From NCBI GenBank assembly GCA_024114885.1, contig CP099419.1, positions 4,030,001 to 4,094,000 of the forward strand: 64,000 nt of DNA. The letters run 5' to 3'. Source of the DNA: Septoria linicola. Taxonomy: Eukaryota; Ascomycota; Dothideomycetes; Mycosphaerellales; Mycosphaerellaceae. Under the pieces are notes generated by a model. It made no database searches. It saw only the letters and a list, made by a program, of their open reading frames with translations, and had not been told where the DNA came from. The position numbers were made by a program, and so were the translations under genes. Positions within the stretch are counted from its first letter, which is position 1. Each line of letters begins with the position of its first letter. Shown in pieces: positions 1-10,963 of this stretch.

Positions 1-2266
1 TAGCTTTGTTAAGCTAGTAAACGAGGGTATTTATATTAATCTCTAGTTAGAAGTATACTCTAAACAGCTATAGTTTTAGCTTCTTTAATACCTTTAGTAT
101 ACTAAGGTATTCGCGCTTTCTAGTATCGTACTTAACCTCTACCGGGTTAAATAGGCCGGACTTATATCGAACTAGATAGTAGAGAAGTAGCTCGTCTCGA
201 TTATATTAGGAAAGTATATATCTTTAACCTTTACCGCTCGAATCTATACCTACGACAATAAGTCCTACTCCTTCTCTAAAGTTAAGAGCAACTAGGGCTA
301 GAGCTGAAACTAGTGTCTTTAAGACGACGTCCTTAGCTAGTTAGTGTTCGGTAGTCTATTAAAACTCGGTATCCTTCTATAAGAGTTTAAATAGCAGAGT
401 AAGGATAATCGTGAAACCTTTAACCTAGACGTAGTAGTATATAACTACGCTAAGGAAGATTCGAACCTTTTTCTAATTCTCTAGCGTCGGCTATTTCTTA
501 ATCTTTACTACTCTCGCGAAGTCTAGATAGCGACTATCGATACTAGTAAGGTAACTAACGATTACTAGTTATTCGTAATAGAGCTATAGCTTATTAAAAG
601 CCACCGTTATATTAGCTCGTTCTATATTATAGAGAACGTCGTCTATAGCTATAATATATTTAATAACGTAATAGTAGAGGCTAGGTTTAACCTCTTTACT
701 ATCGTACTTCGTCTTAGGCTCTTTAATACCGATATTATTAAAGAACAGCTATGCCTTATACGAGACATGCTCTATAAGTACTTGATTAATAATACGAACG
801 AACTAGGTAATAGAGTTCGTAGCTCCTTATAGTAACGTTATCTACTATAACAAGCCTAGCGGTAAGTCGAAGCCTATAAGGTCTCTATATAATTCATTAA
901 GTAGGATTTAGTTATATCTAGAGAAGATATTAACTAACGAGGCTAGCGTATAACCGGCAAAGTCCTTAGAGAAACCCTTAGCGTTAGGTAGTAAGTTCGA
1001 ATCTCTTATAGTAACTTAATTGAACTTCTAAGCTACGTTAATTAACTAATACTTCTTTAGCTTACCTACCTCCGTCTTCTTACTAATAAGAAAGTATAGG
1101 TTTCGATAGGCACCGTAGTATAGCTTAAGAGTTCTAGCTTAGATTCGTTGTCTTAGTATATCTTCTACGACATGTCGTAGCGATAGGTTCAGCTTGAAGC
1201 CTAGGTACTACTATAGCTCGTAAGGAACTATTCGAATCTTCTATAGCGGAGTAATATTAGGATTGATTCGGCCTAAATACGTAAAGTCTTATATAAAGGT
1301 AGCTTCTCGATTCCTTAGTATATAGTGTAACAAATCTAGCTCCTTTAGTAGTAGTTCTATACTAGGTTTGAACTTTATAAGCCGTTTAGGCGTAAGCTAT
1401 AATCTAGGCTCGATCGTCGAGAACCTCTTAGTTAGGTACTTACTATCGTAAGGTCTAGTACTAGGTAGTATAGCTACTTCCTTCTCGATATAAGTCCGTC
1501 GCTAGTCCTTTAGTCCGTTAGGGTTTAAGCTATTAGTTATAGTAATATCTATATTAACCGGTTTAATCTTGTCGGTAACTCGCTTATAAAGAGTATAGGC
1601 GCTAATATAATTATCTAGCTTCTACTACCCCGTAGCTTCTTTATTATAAACTCTCTCCGCTACTATATTAATAGCGGCTAAGATAACGTACGTCTCTTCG
1701 CTAAGCTCGTCATCTACTTTATCGGAAATAACCTCGTCGTAGGGTCTAGGTTCTTAGATAGCTAGCTCCGCCTCTCTAATCTTCCTATAGGTAATTATCA
1801 AGTATTCGCCTCTATAATTCGAACTCTAGCTCGATTAAGACACTAGTATAGTATCTTTAAAACTATACCTAATACCCTAGTACAAGTCTCGCTCGCTAGT
1901 ATAAGCTAGCTTAGCTTCGCTAGTAGCTAGTAAAAGCTTCTTAAGTCGGCTATTTTAGCTGAATTTAGCGACGTTATCTTTAACGGCCGCTACTACGAGA
2001 TAGTTATACTATGTTTAAGTCCAGCTATAATTAACCCGTCTTGATAGTTCGAGCTACTATCGTAGAGAGGTGCTTTATCTAATTAAGTCTACTATAAAAT
2101 GGTCCCTAAAGTAGATTATCTTTATATACAATAACTACTACGTAAGGTAGTTAAAGACTTGATTCTCTAGGAGTTTAGGACTATCGGTAACCGTAAACGA
2201 ACACTAGTACTAATCGCTTATCTATCTATACTACTAGTATAGTTTGAAGTATAGTATAGGAGGTAT
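1..2266 (-). pseudogene. Gyp-0 ORF2 (pol): start through RT into RNase H, RIP-inactivated
   Basis: This is the N-terminal half of the Gypsy polymerase polyprotein, read on the minus strand from the decayed start ATA (originally ATG) at 2266. A pre-RT extension of about 500 codons is followed by reverse transcriptase. The catalytic FxDD box at 745-734 reads F-F-N-N, which is what TpG to TpA changes would make of two Asp codons. RNase H begins near the left edge. The frame is full of TAA/TAG that correspond to Gln or Trp in the ancestral reading. It cannot encode an active enzyme. The same protein is seen complete in Gyp-1 and Gyp-2. Confidence 0.9.
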
Positions 2267-2272
2267 AACGTA

Positions 2273-2294
2273 ATTATCGTTTAAAAAGGTAACT
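2273..2294. repeat. P2 near-palindrome at ORF1/ORF2 border (Gyp-0)
   Basis: An imperfect inverted repeat with arms attatcgttt and aaggtaact. It contains the ORF1 stop codon, and ORF2 starts a few bases beyond it. It is one of four such copies per Gypsy element. Confidence 0.8.
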
Positions 2295-5208
2295 ACGGAA
2301 CGTTCTACTAGCTAACTCTCCTAAGTAGAGTTTTTACCTCTAACTACTAAACCTTATACAGAAAGGGTAGTAGAAGCTTGAAAAGCTTATAATCCCTCTC
2401 CCTACTCCTTACTATTATAAGATCTAGAGTCCTCGACGGTATACCCTATGTTCTTTAGCTAATAATTACCGAAAGTCAGAGTTCGGATACCGACTTCTAT
2501 CGAATCTTAACGCGATACACGTGTTAGAGCCTCTACTAAACTCGTGCCGTCGACTAGAGCTAGTTCCTTAGCACTCTAGCTTTTCCTAGGACTTGTTCTA
2601 TAGTACGTATATTACTATAGCTATTAAAACTAGTAAATATAATAATATAGCCGTCTAGAGTACTAATTAAGCTCTCCTACGAGCTATTATCGTAGTTCTT
2701 AGAAGCTAAGCGTACCTACCGCGCCTACGGTCGGCTAAGCAAGATTAGGCCGTTTGCCGGTAAGACTAGAAATAGTATCGTAACTCTTACGCTAAAGGTA
2801 TCGATTAATACCTCCGAGTAGTACCTAATAAAAGTAACCTTGCCTCCGACTCCTCCTATAGTAATATTACTAAGAGAGGTTATACCGACTTGAAGCTTTC
2901 GAACGTGTTCGATTAGTATAATTATTAACTTAGCCTCCTCGTCGATTAAAGACTTATAAGCTATTATTCGAGAGCTATACTTTATAGGTACGTAGATACT
3001 TAGAATAATTTAATAGACATTATTAAATAATAGAAGGATATTATTAGTCCGCTTATAAAGCTCGGAAGCGAGCCTAGGTTTCACTATATTAATCGCTATA
3101 GCGGTAACCTAGAAGGCCTTAATATCGGTCGCTAAGATAGCTTTTATTAGCTCCTCCTCTACCTACTCGCTAAAGGCTTTAGATAGTAAGGAATATACGC
3201 TAATCTTAGCTTCGCTACTACTATTCGTACGCTTCTTTATACGGAGCTTGTTAAGCTTCTTACGTAGATCCGTATTATTCGGAATACGGCCCTATAAGGA
3301 ATACGACGCTCGTTCGCTATAGAGAATAATCTCCGCTAAGCTTAACTAGACCTTAGATTCGAGTATTTTGTCTATCTAGAAGACGTTAGCGTTATTATTA
3401 GCGTACGTAGCTCGAAGGTAGTTGTCCGTACGCTTAGTCTTTAGAGGCTCCTTAGCCTTCTTCTACTTTTAAGCATACGTAGGAGCGACTAGAACTAGTA
3501 GACCGTTTAGGTAGTCGTATATCTACTTATCCTCGATCTTATCGTTATTACGTCTCTAAGTTTAAGAATCCTCTAACTCCTCTATATCTATAAGGTAAGG
3601 AGCTAGCTAGTTCTTATCTTTAACCTCTTTAATATAGGAGTAACGATAAGCGCGGGTTCTTATAGCTATAGCCTAGGTCGTAATCCGCTTCTATACTCCT
3701 ATTAGCTGTCCTCTAACTAGATAAGAAGGGTTTAGGTTCCGCTTTGTCTTTACGCTGTCTCTAGCTACGTAGGCGCCGATTAGGTCGTCCTAATCCTCCT
3801 ATATAATAGAAGCGACTTAGCTAATATTAACGGGACCGTTAATACTAGCTACCTTGTTCGCTATCCTCTACTAGCTCGCTCTTAGCGTTAATAAACGATC
3901 TATATTTTCAAGATCGATCTTCCCGTAGCGCTACTCTAATACTCCTATTAATACGAATAGCTTTAGTAGTTCCTTGTCCTAGTAGTACTATATCTTTTCC
4001 GTACCTAGGCGAGGTGTTCCGTAGTATATAATACTAGTCTTTAGATCTCTATATATTAAGCCCTTAGTCTCGAACTACTATAGGTACTTATAGTTTGCGG
4101 CTATATAGCCTTCGAGCCTATATATCTAATAACCTAAAATCTTTAGAGCGATCGCTATATAGGCCTCAATTATCAACCCGTTATCTATCGTAGCTGAATT
4201 AATCGAAATCTCCTAGCTATAAGTAGGCCTTAGAATATATAGATAGTCGTGATCGTAAGACTTCGCCCGCTATCCTATCGACGAGCGTAGTAGCTATAGG
4301 CCTCCTTCTTCGAGCCGACGAATCGTAGTAATTACGAGGTCTTATATACTAGTAGTAATGTTATCGACGCTTACTAGCTTACGGCCCTTATAGACTACTG
4401 TTTCTCTAGCCTTGAACTTAGAGTTTAGTCTTAGGGCGGACTTCTTTACTACTTCGTGTAACTACTAGACATCTCTACCGCCTTCGTTATACACTTCTAA
4501 TTTAAAGTCCTTATTACTATTAATCTAACGCTAGGCTGTCTTTAAGAGCTTACTATAATCCAAGTTACTATTATTAAGGTCTAACCTAAGATAGGCCTAG
4601 AGTCTCTTACCGAAACGAAATAGTAGGCCTCGTATAAATAGAAGAGCACGAGAACGCTCGTCTATATACGAAGTAGGTATAGTATTAGAGTAGAGTATAA
4701 ACTGCCTTAAGTACTCTAAGAGATTATTATCCTCGCTACGGTTAACCTTATAAAGGTTCTCTATATAGCGGCGGTTTCCGAGTATATATATATTATCGTA
4801 CTTTCGGTACTCCTTAATAATTAACTCCTTGAACTTAGCGTAGTCTCGGTCGTAGAAACTATTAAGGCGCTAGTATCGTCTACGTTAGATAACCGTAACC
4901 TAAGTAAGTAACTTCTTATAAAGCTGTTTATTATTATTAATAAGTAGGATAGCGTAGTTCCTATATAGTGCTTCAAAACGCTTAATATACTTAGTTACGT
5001 TCTCTTTATTAAAGAAGAGATTCTAGTCCGAGCTAGGTAGTAGCGGAACCTAAGCGACAATTACCTTCTAGCTTTAGGTTACTTAGATAGTCTCTATAAG
5101 TAGCTAGAACTACGCTATAGATAGTCTACCTCCTAAGCTCGGTCCTTGAAAGATATCGGCGTTAGGGTTAAGGTTAGTACCTCCTTAGTCCTCCGCTTCT
5201 ATAGACAT
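2281..5208 (-). pseudogene. Gyp-0 ORF1 (Gag-protease), RIP-inactivated
   Basis: The frame runs from the position of the Gag start codon (5208, reading M-S-I-E-A) to a TAA at 2283-2281 inside the P2 palindrome. The distance is 2928 bases, exactly 976 codons. The Gag part includes a conserved helical stretch (NVTEYIKRFK-like, as seen in Gyp-2). The protease follows near the end, with a decayed LIDEGA-type aspartate motif. It has two more codons near the start than Gyp-1. Many in-frame TAG/TAA fit RIP of CAG/CAA. The identification rests on its position before RT and the retropepsin-like motif, and Gag itself is poorly conserved between families. Confidence 0.85.
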
Positions 5209-5411
5209 ATCGTTGTCTAGTAGAGGGAATAAAGTAAAAGCAGGTAGTAGCTTTACTAGTAATCTTCGAATTTACTTATTAAGTAGGTTAGATAAGCTAC
5301 TCTCTAGTGTTTCAGGCCGGCTAATAGATACTAATTTACTTATAGAGCTCGTTCGAAGGTGTTCTAAGAGTATATTATACTCTCCTCGATTAAGGTTTTT
5401 AAATAAAATAT

Positions 5412-5434
5412 AGTTATCGTTTAAAAAGGTAACT
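5412..5434. repeat. P1 near-palindrome in the Gag leader (Gyp-0)
   Basis: Arms agttatcgttt and aaaggtaact lie about 200 bp upstream of the Gag start. The Gyp-2 copy at 19333-19355 is a perfect palindrome around a central T. Confidence 0.8.
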
Positions 5435-6148
5435 AAAAAACAAGAGTCTAAAATTTTCTTAGCCGTCTAAAGGTAAACGTTAAACTTTTCTTTATAATAC
5501 TAGAGCTGTATTAATTGTGCCTAATAAGCAAGGCATATCGTGTCGTATAGTTCGACTATTTATAGCTAGGCGCGTCCGTCTCGCTTATTCAGGTAATTCG
5601 CTATATAACTATAGTAGTATAATATTACGTTAGCCTATACTATATACTAGGTCCGGGGCCTTAGACGTGATTAGTGTCCTTAGCTAAACGATTAGCGTCT
5701 AACGCCGTACTAGGGCTTATTCTAAGCGATCTATATACTAGGAGATACGAGATTGCCTAGACGGGTCCGGCCTATCCTATAGCCTCTACGCTATCCGAAC
5801 GAGGGCGTTTTCACGCTAAACTAGGGTCTAATCGAAGACTACTATAGGCATAGAGACTCTAAGTAAATCTCCGATATAGTAAGTCGCCTTACTATCTATC
5901 TGACAATCGCTAAATAGATCCGTACTAAGGGGTACTAGAGGTTTATAACTTTTCTAGGTTAGAGCGATATCTATATTCTAGAGGCTTCTATATTATTATA
6001 GCCCTTTAAGTCGCCTCTTACGTAGGCTTCTTTTAGGCCTCTTATTAATGTTTATAGTACGTTAGTTCTCGCTTTAAGGCTACTATCTACCCTCTACGCT
6101 TCTAGTCCCGGTATAAGAGAGAAGAGATAGCCCTACCTTCGGCTCTAT
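5435..6148 (-). other. Gyp-0 untranslated leader between 5' LTR and P1
   Basis: About 714 bases with no readable coding frame in any copy. It is conserved in Gyp-1 (41737-42450) and Gyp-2 (18619-19332). The bases next to the LTR (minus strand, atagagccgaag) would be the primer site. They fit a TGGAGCCGAAG-type site after TG to TA change, but I cannot name the tRNA. Confidence 0.6.
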
Positions 6149-6427
6149 TAATAGATAATAACTACCCTAATACTAACCCTCTAGGTAGGTATAAGAGCGG
6201 TCGCTATAGAACAAGACCTATTTAGAGAGTAATAGTCTTGTAATACGTATGTTAACTAGTAGTAACGAGCTCAAACTAGTAGTCCTAGGACTAAGAGCCT
6301 ATACTAGGACCGTAGGATATTGAATTAATTAAGTAGAGTGAACATTGCTATCTTAGAAACGAGCTACTACCTTGCTTTTGTACTAAAAGTGCTAAGCACG
6401 GTATGTAGGTAGGCCTTTACCTTACTA
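6149..6427 (-). repeat. Gyp-0 5' LTR
   Basis: A 279 bp long terminal repeat that matches the LTRs at 26493, 42451, 18339 and 62117. Read in the sense direction it begins tagtaagg and ends tctatta, that is TG...CA after RIP. Its edge at 6427 abuts hAT-1 sequence. Confidence 0.92.
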
Positions 6428-6988
6428 GTAGCTTAAAGAGTTTTAAACCTAGTCTATAGATCGATAGGATAGTTCTTAATATAATAGCTAAAATTATAAT
6501 ATCTCTAGCTAATATATAAGGTTATATATAGTAGAAAAGGTAAGTATAAACAAGTAAGTACTTCTTAAGAAGTTAAGATATCCTTTCTAGAATAAAAGCT
6601 AGGTCTCTATAATCTACTATTAGTCTTATATAATTAGCCTATACCTCTCTTTTTAAAGTAATCTTTCTTCTATCTAGTAGATATACTATAGAGACCTAGG
6701 ATAGGTAGACTTAGTAGATATATTAGCGTATACTAAGATATAATCTAATAGTAAAGTGCCGACTATATATACCGATAACTAATATTATCTAAAAAGCTAT
6801 ATTAAAGTATCTAGGGGCGGACCTACCTTAACGTTACTCCTACTTAGTTAGCCCTTAGACTCTAGATTTCTCTACTTCCTATAAATTCTAAACCTCGCTT
6901 TCTAACTACCTATACTTATAACTAAATTCGTCGTATATTACTATCGCTTATCTAACCTACCTAATTCTACTACTATTTAGTAGGTAAC
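6428..6988 (+). other. AT-rich non-coding spacer of hAT-1
   Basis: I see no coding frame. The stretch holds a 101 bp inverted-repeat unit (6599-6699) and one 13 bp repeat pair (6758-6777). Its sequence is conserved with hAT-2 55290-55860. Confidence 0.7.
6599..6699. repeat. 101 bp unit with 13 bp perfect inverted ends
   Basis: It begins ctaggtctctata and ends tatagagacctag. The same unit is at 55470-55570 in hAT-2. It could be a small nested MITE-like insertion or a structural element of the transposon. Confidence 0.65.
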
Positions 6989-7352
6989 CGTTATAGCTAT
7001 CGAACGCGACACTTTTAATACTAATTGTCCTAGAAATAGTACGTTAGAAGCGTAAGGTAGAGTCTCTTCCTAAACTCGAGACGAAACGCGTAAGACTTAC
7101 TATAACAAAAAAGGATATTAAAGACTACTTAATTAATCTAAATATACTACGCGACCGCGTACGTACTTAAGCTATAGACGAAGATAGGGCTAAAGTAGAC
7201 CGAAAACGTAAAGTAAAGAATCAAGCTTTTAGTCGTTTCAAGGTAAAGTAAATAGCTACACTACTAGGGTAGGATAGCCTCGACAAGGATACGTAGAAGA
7301 CGTATATTAATTAATAGAAACTAGTCTATAAGGTAACCTTTACTAAATAATA

Positions 7353-7429
7353 GTAAGTCTCTATTATACTATTATATATATAGTCGGTAAACGTAGTCGG
7401 CGTATATAGTCGGCGCTAATATTATATAG
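7353..7429 (+). other. predicted intron 1 of ORF-U (hAT-1) with three 13 bp repeats
   Basis: A 77 bp intron with donor GTAAGT, branch-like GCTAAT and acceptor TATATAG. It contains three antisense copies of the CCGACTA motif spaced 13 bp apart. The identical structure in hAT-2 is at 56223-56299. Confidence 0.8.
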
Positions 7430-7966
7430 GAAGAGGAAGGCTCTTAAGAAGGTAGAAGAAAAGAAATCTCCTTAAGACCTCGCTTAGAAAGATAAAAAGG
7501 TTAGTATATCGAGCTCTACCTTCTATATAGAGAGATTAAGAGAAAAGAGGATATATTAGAAGAATTCGAAAAGGAAGATAGTAGTATATAGGTTTAGGTA
7601 CTATTAGATCCTTCTAAGTTAAAGAGAAACTCTATAAACGTTGTTATCGATAACCTACTAAGCTTGTCTTAAGAGAAAGACATTTAGGCTAAGCGCGCTA
7701 TTAAGCTATCTACTAGTACGCTAGGCTCTACTAACTATAGTAGAGCGACTTATTAATACTAGTATAAGGTAGTCGGCGAGTTCTAGTCTAAGATCAAGGC
7801 GCTAGACAAACTTATAGCTATATAAGTATATAGCGATAGCGTAAGTCTTCCTATCTATTAGAAACTCCTATCTACTAATATAATATAGAGCTCTCCTTTT
7901 ACGATACCGTAGCTTCGAGGTCTAGCTATCTTACTTCAGATATTAGTACTAGAAGCCTAAGTTAAG

Positions 7967-8029
7967 GTATATCTACTAGCTATCTTAAGCGCCGACTATA
8001 TTTACCGACTATATACTAATTAACTATAG
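7967..8029 (+). other. predicted intron 2 of ORF-U (hAT-1) with two 13 bp repeats
   Basis: A 63 bp intron with donor GTATAT (GTATGT in hAT-2), two sense CCGACTA copies, branch ACTAAT and acceptor ACTATAG. Confidence 0.78.
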
Positions 8030-8828
8030 TCGTATATTACTAATAGCGTTTTACCTATACCCTACGATATCTTTTAGATAGAACACCGAGCTATACTACG
8101 TAATATTCTTAGCTAGAAGCCCTCCTTTGTTAATTACTTCTTAATTCTTATCGAGTATCTTAGATAGCTAATTCCTACTAACTACGATTAGAATACCTAC
8201 GGATTCTCTATACCTACTATATCTATATAATAGAGACAAAACGCGAAGCTTACCTATAGTATATTTAATAAACAATATATACTTAATAAGGAAGAGACTT
8301 TACTCGAAGCTATAGTCGAGAGTCTAGTTTAAGCTAGATTTAAGAGCGAGCGGGCTAGTATTAGCTTTTCGTCTATTATTACGGATCTAATAGATCCTAG
8401 CGCACTTAATCTAGAGATTAGTACCGAGTTCTTAACTAGTCTATCGTTAGCGGATAAGAGGCTTCACTACGTCTAATTAGTATAATTTAGGCTTCTCTAT
8501 AGGTAAGAACTACTACGGACGTCGTACTAGGGTAAAGTTATAGCGTGTTTTATAGACAGTCTAGGGCTCCCCTCTTTCTTACTTTTATAATTTAGTCTAC
8601 CTTTATCTTCTTTAACTCTTCTAGTTTTAATACTACTATCTATAAACACGCTACCTTTATAGCGAAATCTATCGCTAGCTACTAGAGGACTTAGGTCTAG
8701 TACTTAACTAAGATAACGATATTAAGACAGCGTTTTTAGAGACTCTTTATAATTCGAATCTAGTCCGATAGTACCCTCTACGCTACGATATATAGTATTA
8801 GAGTAGAGCTCTAGTAGACTACCTACTA

Positions 8829-10065
8829 CTCCTAAAATTCTAATTAATATACCTACGTCTTCTCTAGACTAGACTTAAGTAAACAGGGTATATCTATAGT
8901 AGAAAGAGTATAAAACGGACTTTAGAGACTAGTATATACGACGATAGTAGGAGGTATAAGGTCGCTATATATATAAGTTTAGGATATAAAAGACTATACC
9001 TATTAAATAGGAGAGTACTCGTTCTTTCTAGGTCTAGAAGTTTTTCGACTAGAGGATTAATATCGAGGATACTTTACTAAAAGTAGTCTACCGAGGTTAC
9101 GAGACCTCTTTAGCCTATCTAGGCCTCTATATTAGTATAAGTAGTCTTAGTTCTTACCTTCGAACTAAGGAGTACGTATAGGTATTTAAGAGAAAGAGGA
9201 TACTACTAGAGTATATCTAGTAGTATAAAGACTATTATATAAGTTCCTACCGACTACGTTTACCGACTACGTTATTAAGCTTATATAGTTAGGCTCGAAA
9301 TCGTAAGAGTTACCTTAGCGACCTAGACCTAAGTATTAATAACTTCTCTATAGTATCTACGTAAATAATCGTAGTATATAGCCTACTACTTAATTTCTTC
9401 GAGAATCCTATAGTCTACTATATATATATATATCTTAACCCTAGTCTCGAAATACCTTTCCGCTCTAGTAAGACGATTAAGGCTCTTCTTCGAGAGGTCT
9501 AAGAGAGGTCCGAGGAAGATCTAAAGGCTATACTAGCTAGAACCTCTAAGGTTACTATCGTAGTCGATAGCTAGTAGTCTAGTAGTATAAAAGCTTTATT
9601 CCTTACTATCTGTACCTACTAGATCGACGCTAAATAGGTATAGTATAAGGCGATATTAGACTTTCTCTACGTTACTAGTAGATATACTAGAGAGCGACTT
9701 TCGAAATTACTCTTTAATATATTATAAAGGTTTAGCCTCGAAGACTAACTAATCGCTCTTATATACGATAACGCTAGAAACAATAGTATACTCTATAGGT
9801 CTATATATATCTTACTAGTATCTATTCGATTAGTACTAACGTAAGCTAGTATTAAGGCTATTAGCCTTTACTTAATAGAGTATAGCGTGAAAATCGTAAA
9901 GCCTTCTATTTCGATCGAAGAGCTCGTAGAGCTAGTAGTACTAGATATTTAACTAGACGAGGCAAATCTCTTCTCTAATATTAAGGCTATTAAGCCTACT
10001 ACGCTAGCTACGATTCTAGAACGGTTTCCGTATTTTACTTACGTAATATAGCTTACTATAAAGGC
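8829..10065 (+). pseudogene. hAT-1 transposase, 5' part (split by Cop-1)
   Basis: This is the N-terminal half of the hAT transposase, collinear with 57700-58936 of hAT-2. It includes a W/F and Cys-containing segment resembling a BED-type DNA-binding finger, then the start of the catalytic region (SKVTIVVD, with a probable first catalytic Asp). It also has an intron at 9223-9288 carrying two 13 bp repeats. The gene continues at 16368 after the Copia insertion. Stops are RIP-type TAG/TAA. The start is approximate. Confidence 0.82.
9223..9288 (+). other. predicted transposase intron (hAT-1) with two 13 bp repeats
   Basis: A 66 bp intron with donor GTATAA and acceptor TTATATAG, phase-consistent with both flanking transposase exons. 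It holds two sense copies of the motif, ccgactacgtt. Confidence 0.7.
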
Positions 10066-10342
10066 TATTAAAAGTAGAGGGCGTATTATATACTATATAA
10101 TGTTAAGGAGGGTATAGCGTAGTAAAGAAGAATAGGGGATTAATCTTAAACTAACTTATATATATAGTATAGTAGTAATATACTAGGAACTAAATATAAA
10201 GTTAATTAAGTTAGTTATCTAAGAAAAGAAGAAAGAGAAGCAAGATATACCTCTTACTAAGCCTTAGGTAGATACCTTAGGTATCTAGAACTATGCTCAA
10301 ATATCTATGTCTAGACTAACTATCTAGGATATATTCTTAATA
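10066..10342 (-). repeat. Cop-1 3' LTR
   Basis: A 277 bp LTR. Its termini, in the sense direction, are tattaagaat...ttttaata, from TG...CA. It is the pair of 16086-16362. Confidence 0.95.
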
Positions 10343-10963
10343 CTCCTACTTATACTATATAGTTAGATCTTTCTATAGATTATCTATAATACTTAAGTAC
10401 TAGCTCTAATCTTAATTAGTTATTAAGTACTTACTTTTTAGACTAATAACTAGATAGTACTAACTATTAATCTAACAAACTTTCTATACTACTATCTCTT
10501 ATAAAAAGGTAAAAGAAATATCTTCTATAAGATCTTCCTTCTCTCTTATATAGGAGTAGATTATTTAGAATATAGACTATCTAGTAGGTTACTCCTATCC
10601 TTTCTTATAGCTAATTCTAATAGCTCCCTAGATTCCTTATAGCCTAGTCTCCTACTTAGTTATATTCTATATAGCTTCTTAGTTCCCTAATAGCCTTTAG
10701 GGTATACTATTCTTAGCTATAGGGATCTTATATTAAGCTAGGGAGTAGAGTAACTATATACTAGTAGAGGAGATAATAGCTACTATAGAGAAGGTCTTTA
10801 ATATTAACTAGTACTTAGCCTTAGAGGGTATCTAGTTTAGCTAGGTGCTATATAGTAATATTATAGTTAGTAATAGGTCTAATATTAGTAAGAGCATTTA
10901 GGACTTTATAAAGTCTAACTAAGAAGAAGTTAAGTAACTAAAATCTTTCTTTTAGACTCCTCT
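10343..10963 (-). other. Cop-1 3' untranslated region
   Basis: About 620 bases between the end of the RNase H frame and the 3' LTR. I see no coding frame. It matches 43631-44248 of Cop-2. Confidence 0.65.

Larger units (their letters stand above)
1..6427 (-). mobile_element. Gyp-0, Ty3/Gypsy retrotransposon, left part outside window
   Basis: This is the 5' half of a minus-strand Gypsy element, running from inside the RNase H region at base 1 to its 5' LTR at 6149-6427. It matches 36310-42730 (Gyp-1) base for base apart from transitions typical of RIP, so the missing part should resemble 26493-36310. It sits inside hAT-1: the flank from 6428 (gtagcttaaag) is the sequence found uninterrupted at 55290 in hAT-2. 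The other end and its target duplication lie outside the window. Confidence 0.93.
6989..8505 (+). pseudogene. hAT-1 accessory ORF-U, unknown function, RIP-inactivated
   Basis: This is the second copy of the gene described at 55860-57380, with the same two introns (7353-7429 and 7967-8029). The first part is rich in Lys, Arg, Glu and Asp, and the end is more hydrophobic. It is more heavily mutated than the hAT-2 copy, with more TAG/TAA. I do not recognise the family. Its position just upstream of the transposase, and its conservation of frame and introns in both copies, suggest a real element gene. Both ends are approximate. Confidence 0.6.

Noticed and set aside
5213..5413. 66-codon open frame on the plus strand in the Gyp-0 leader
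   Set aside because: It lies opposite the Gag leader between P1 and the Gag start, and nothing in it resembles a protein. It is a chance frame on the wrong strand.
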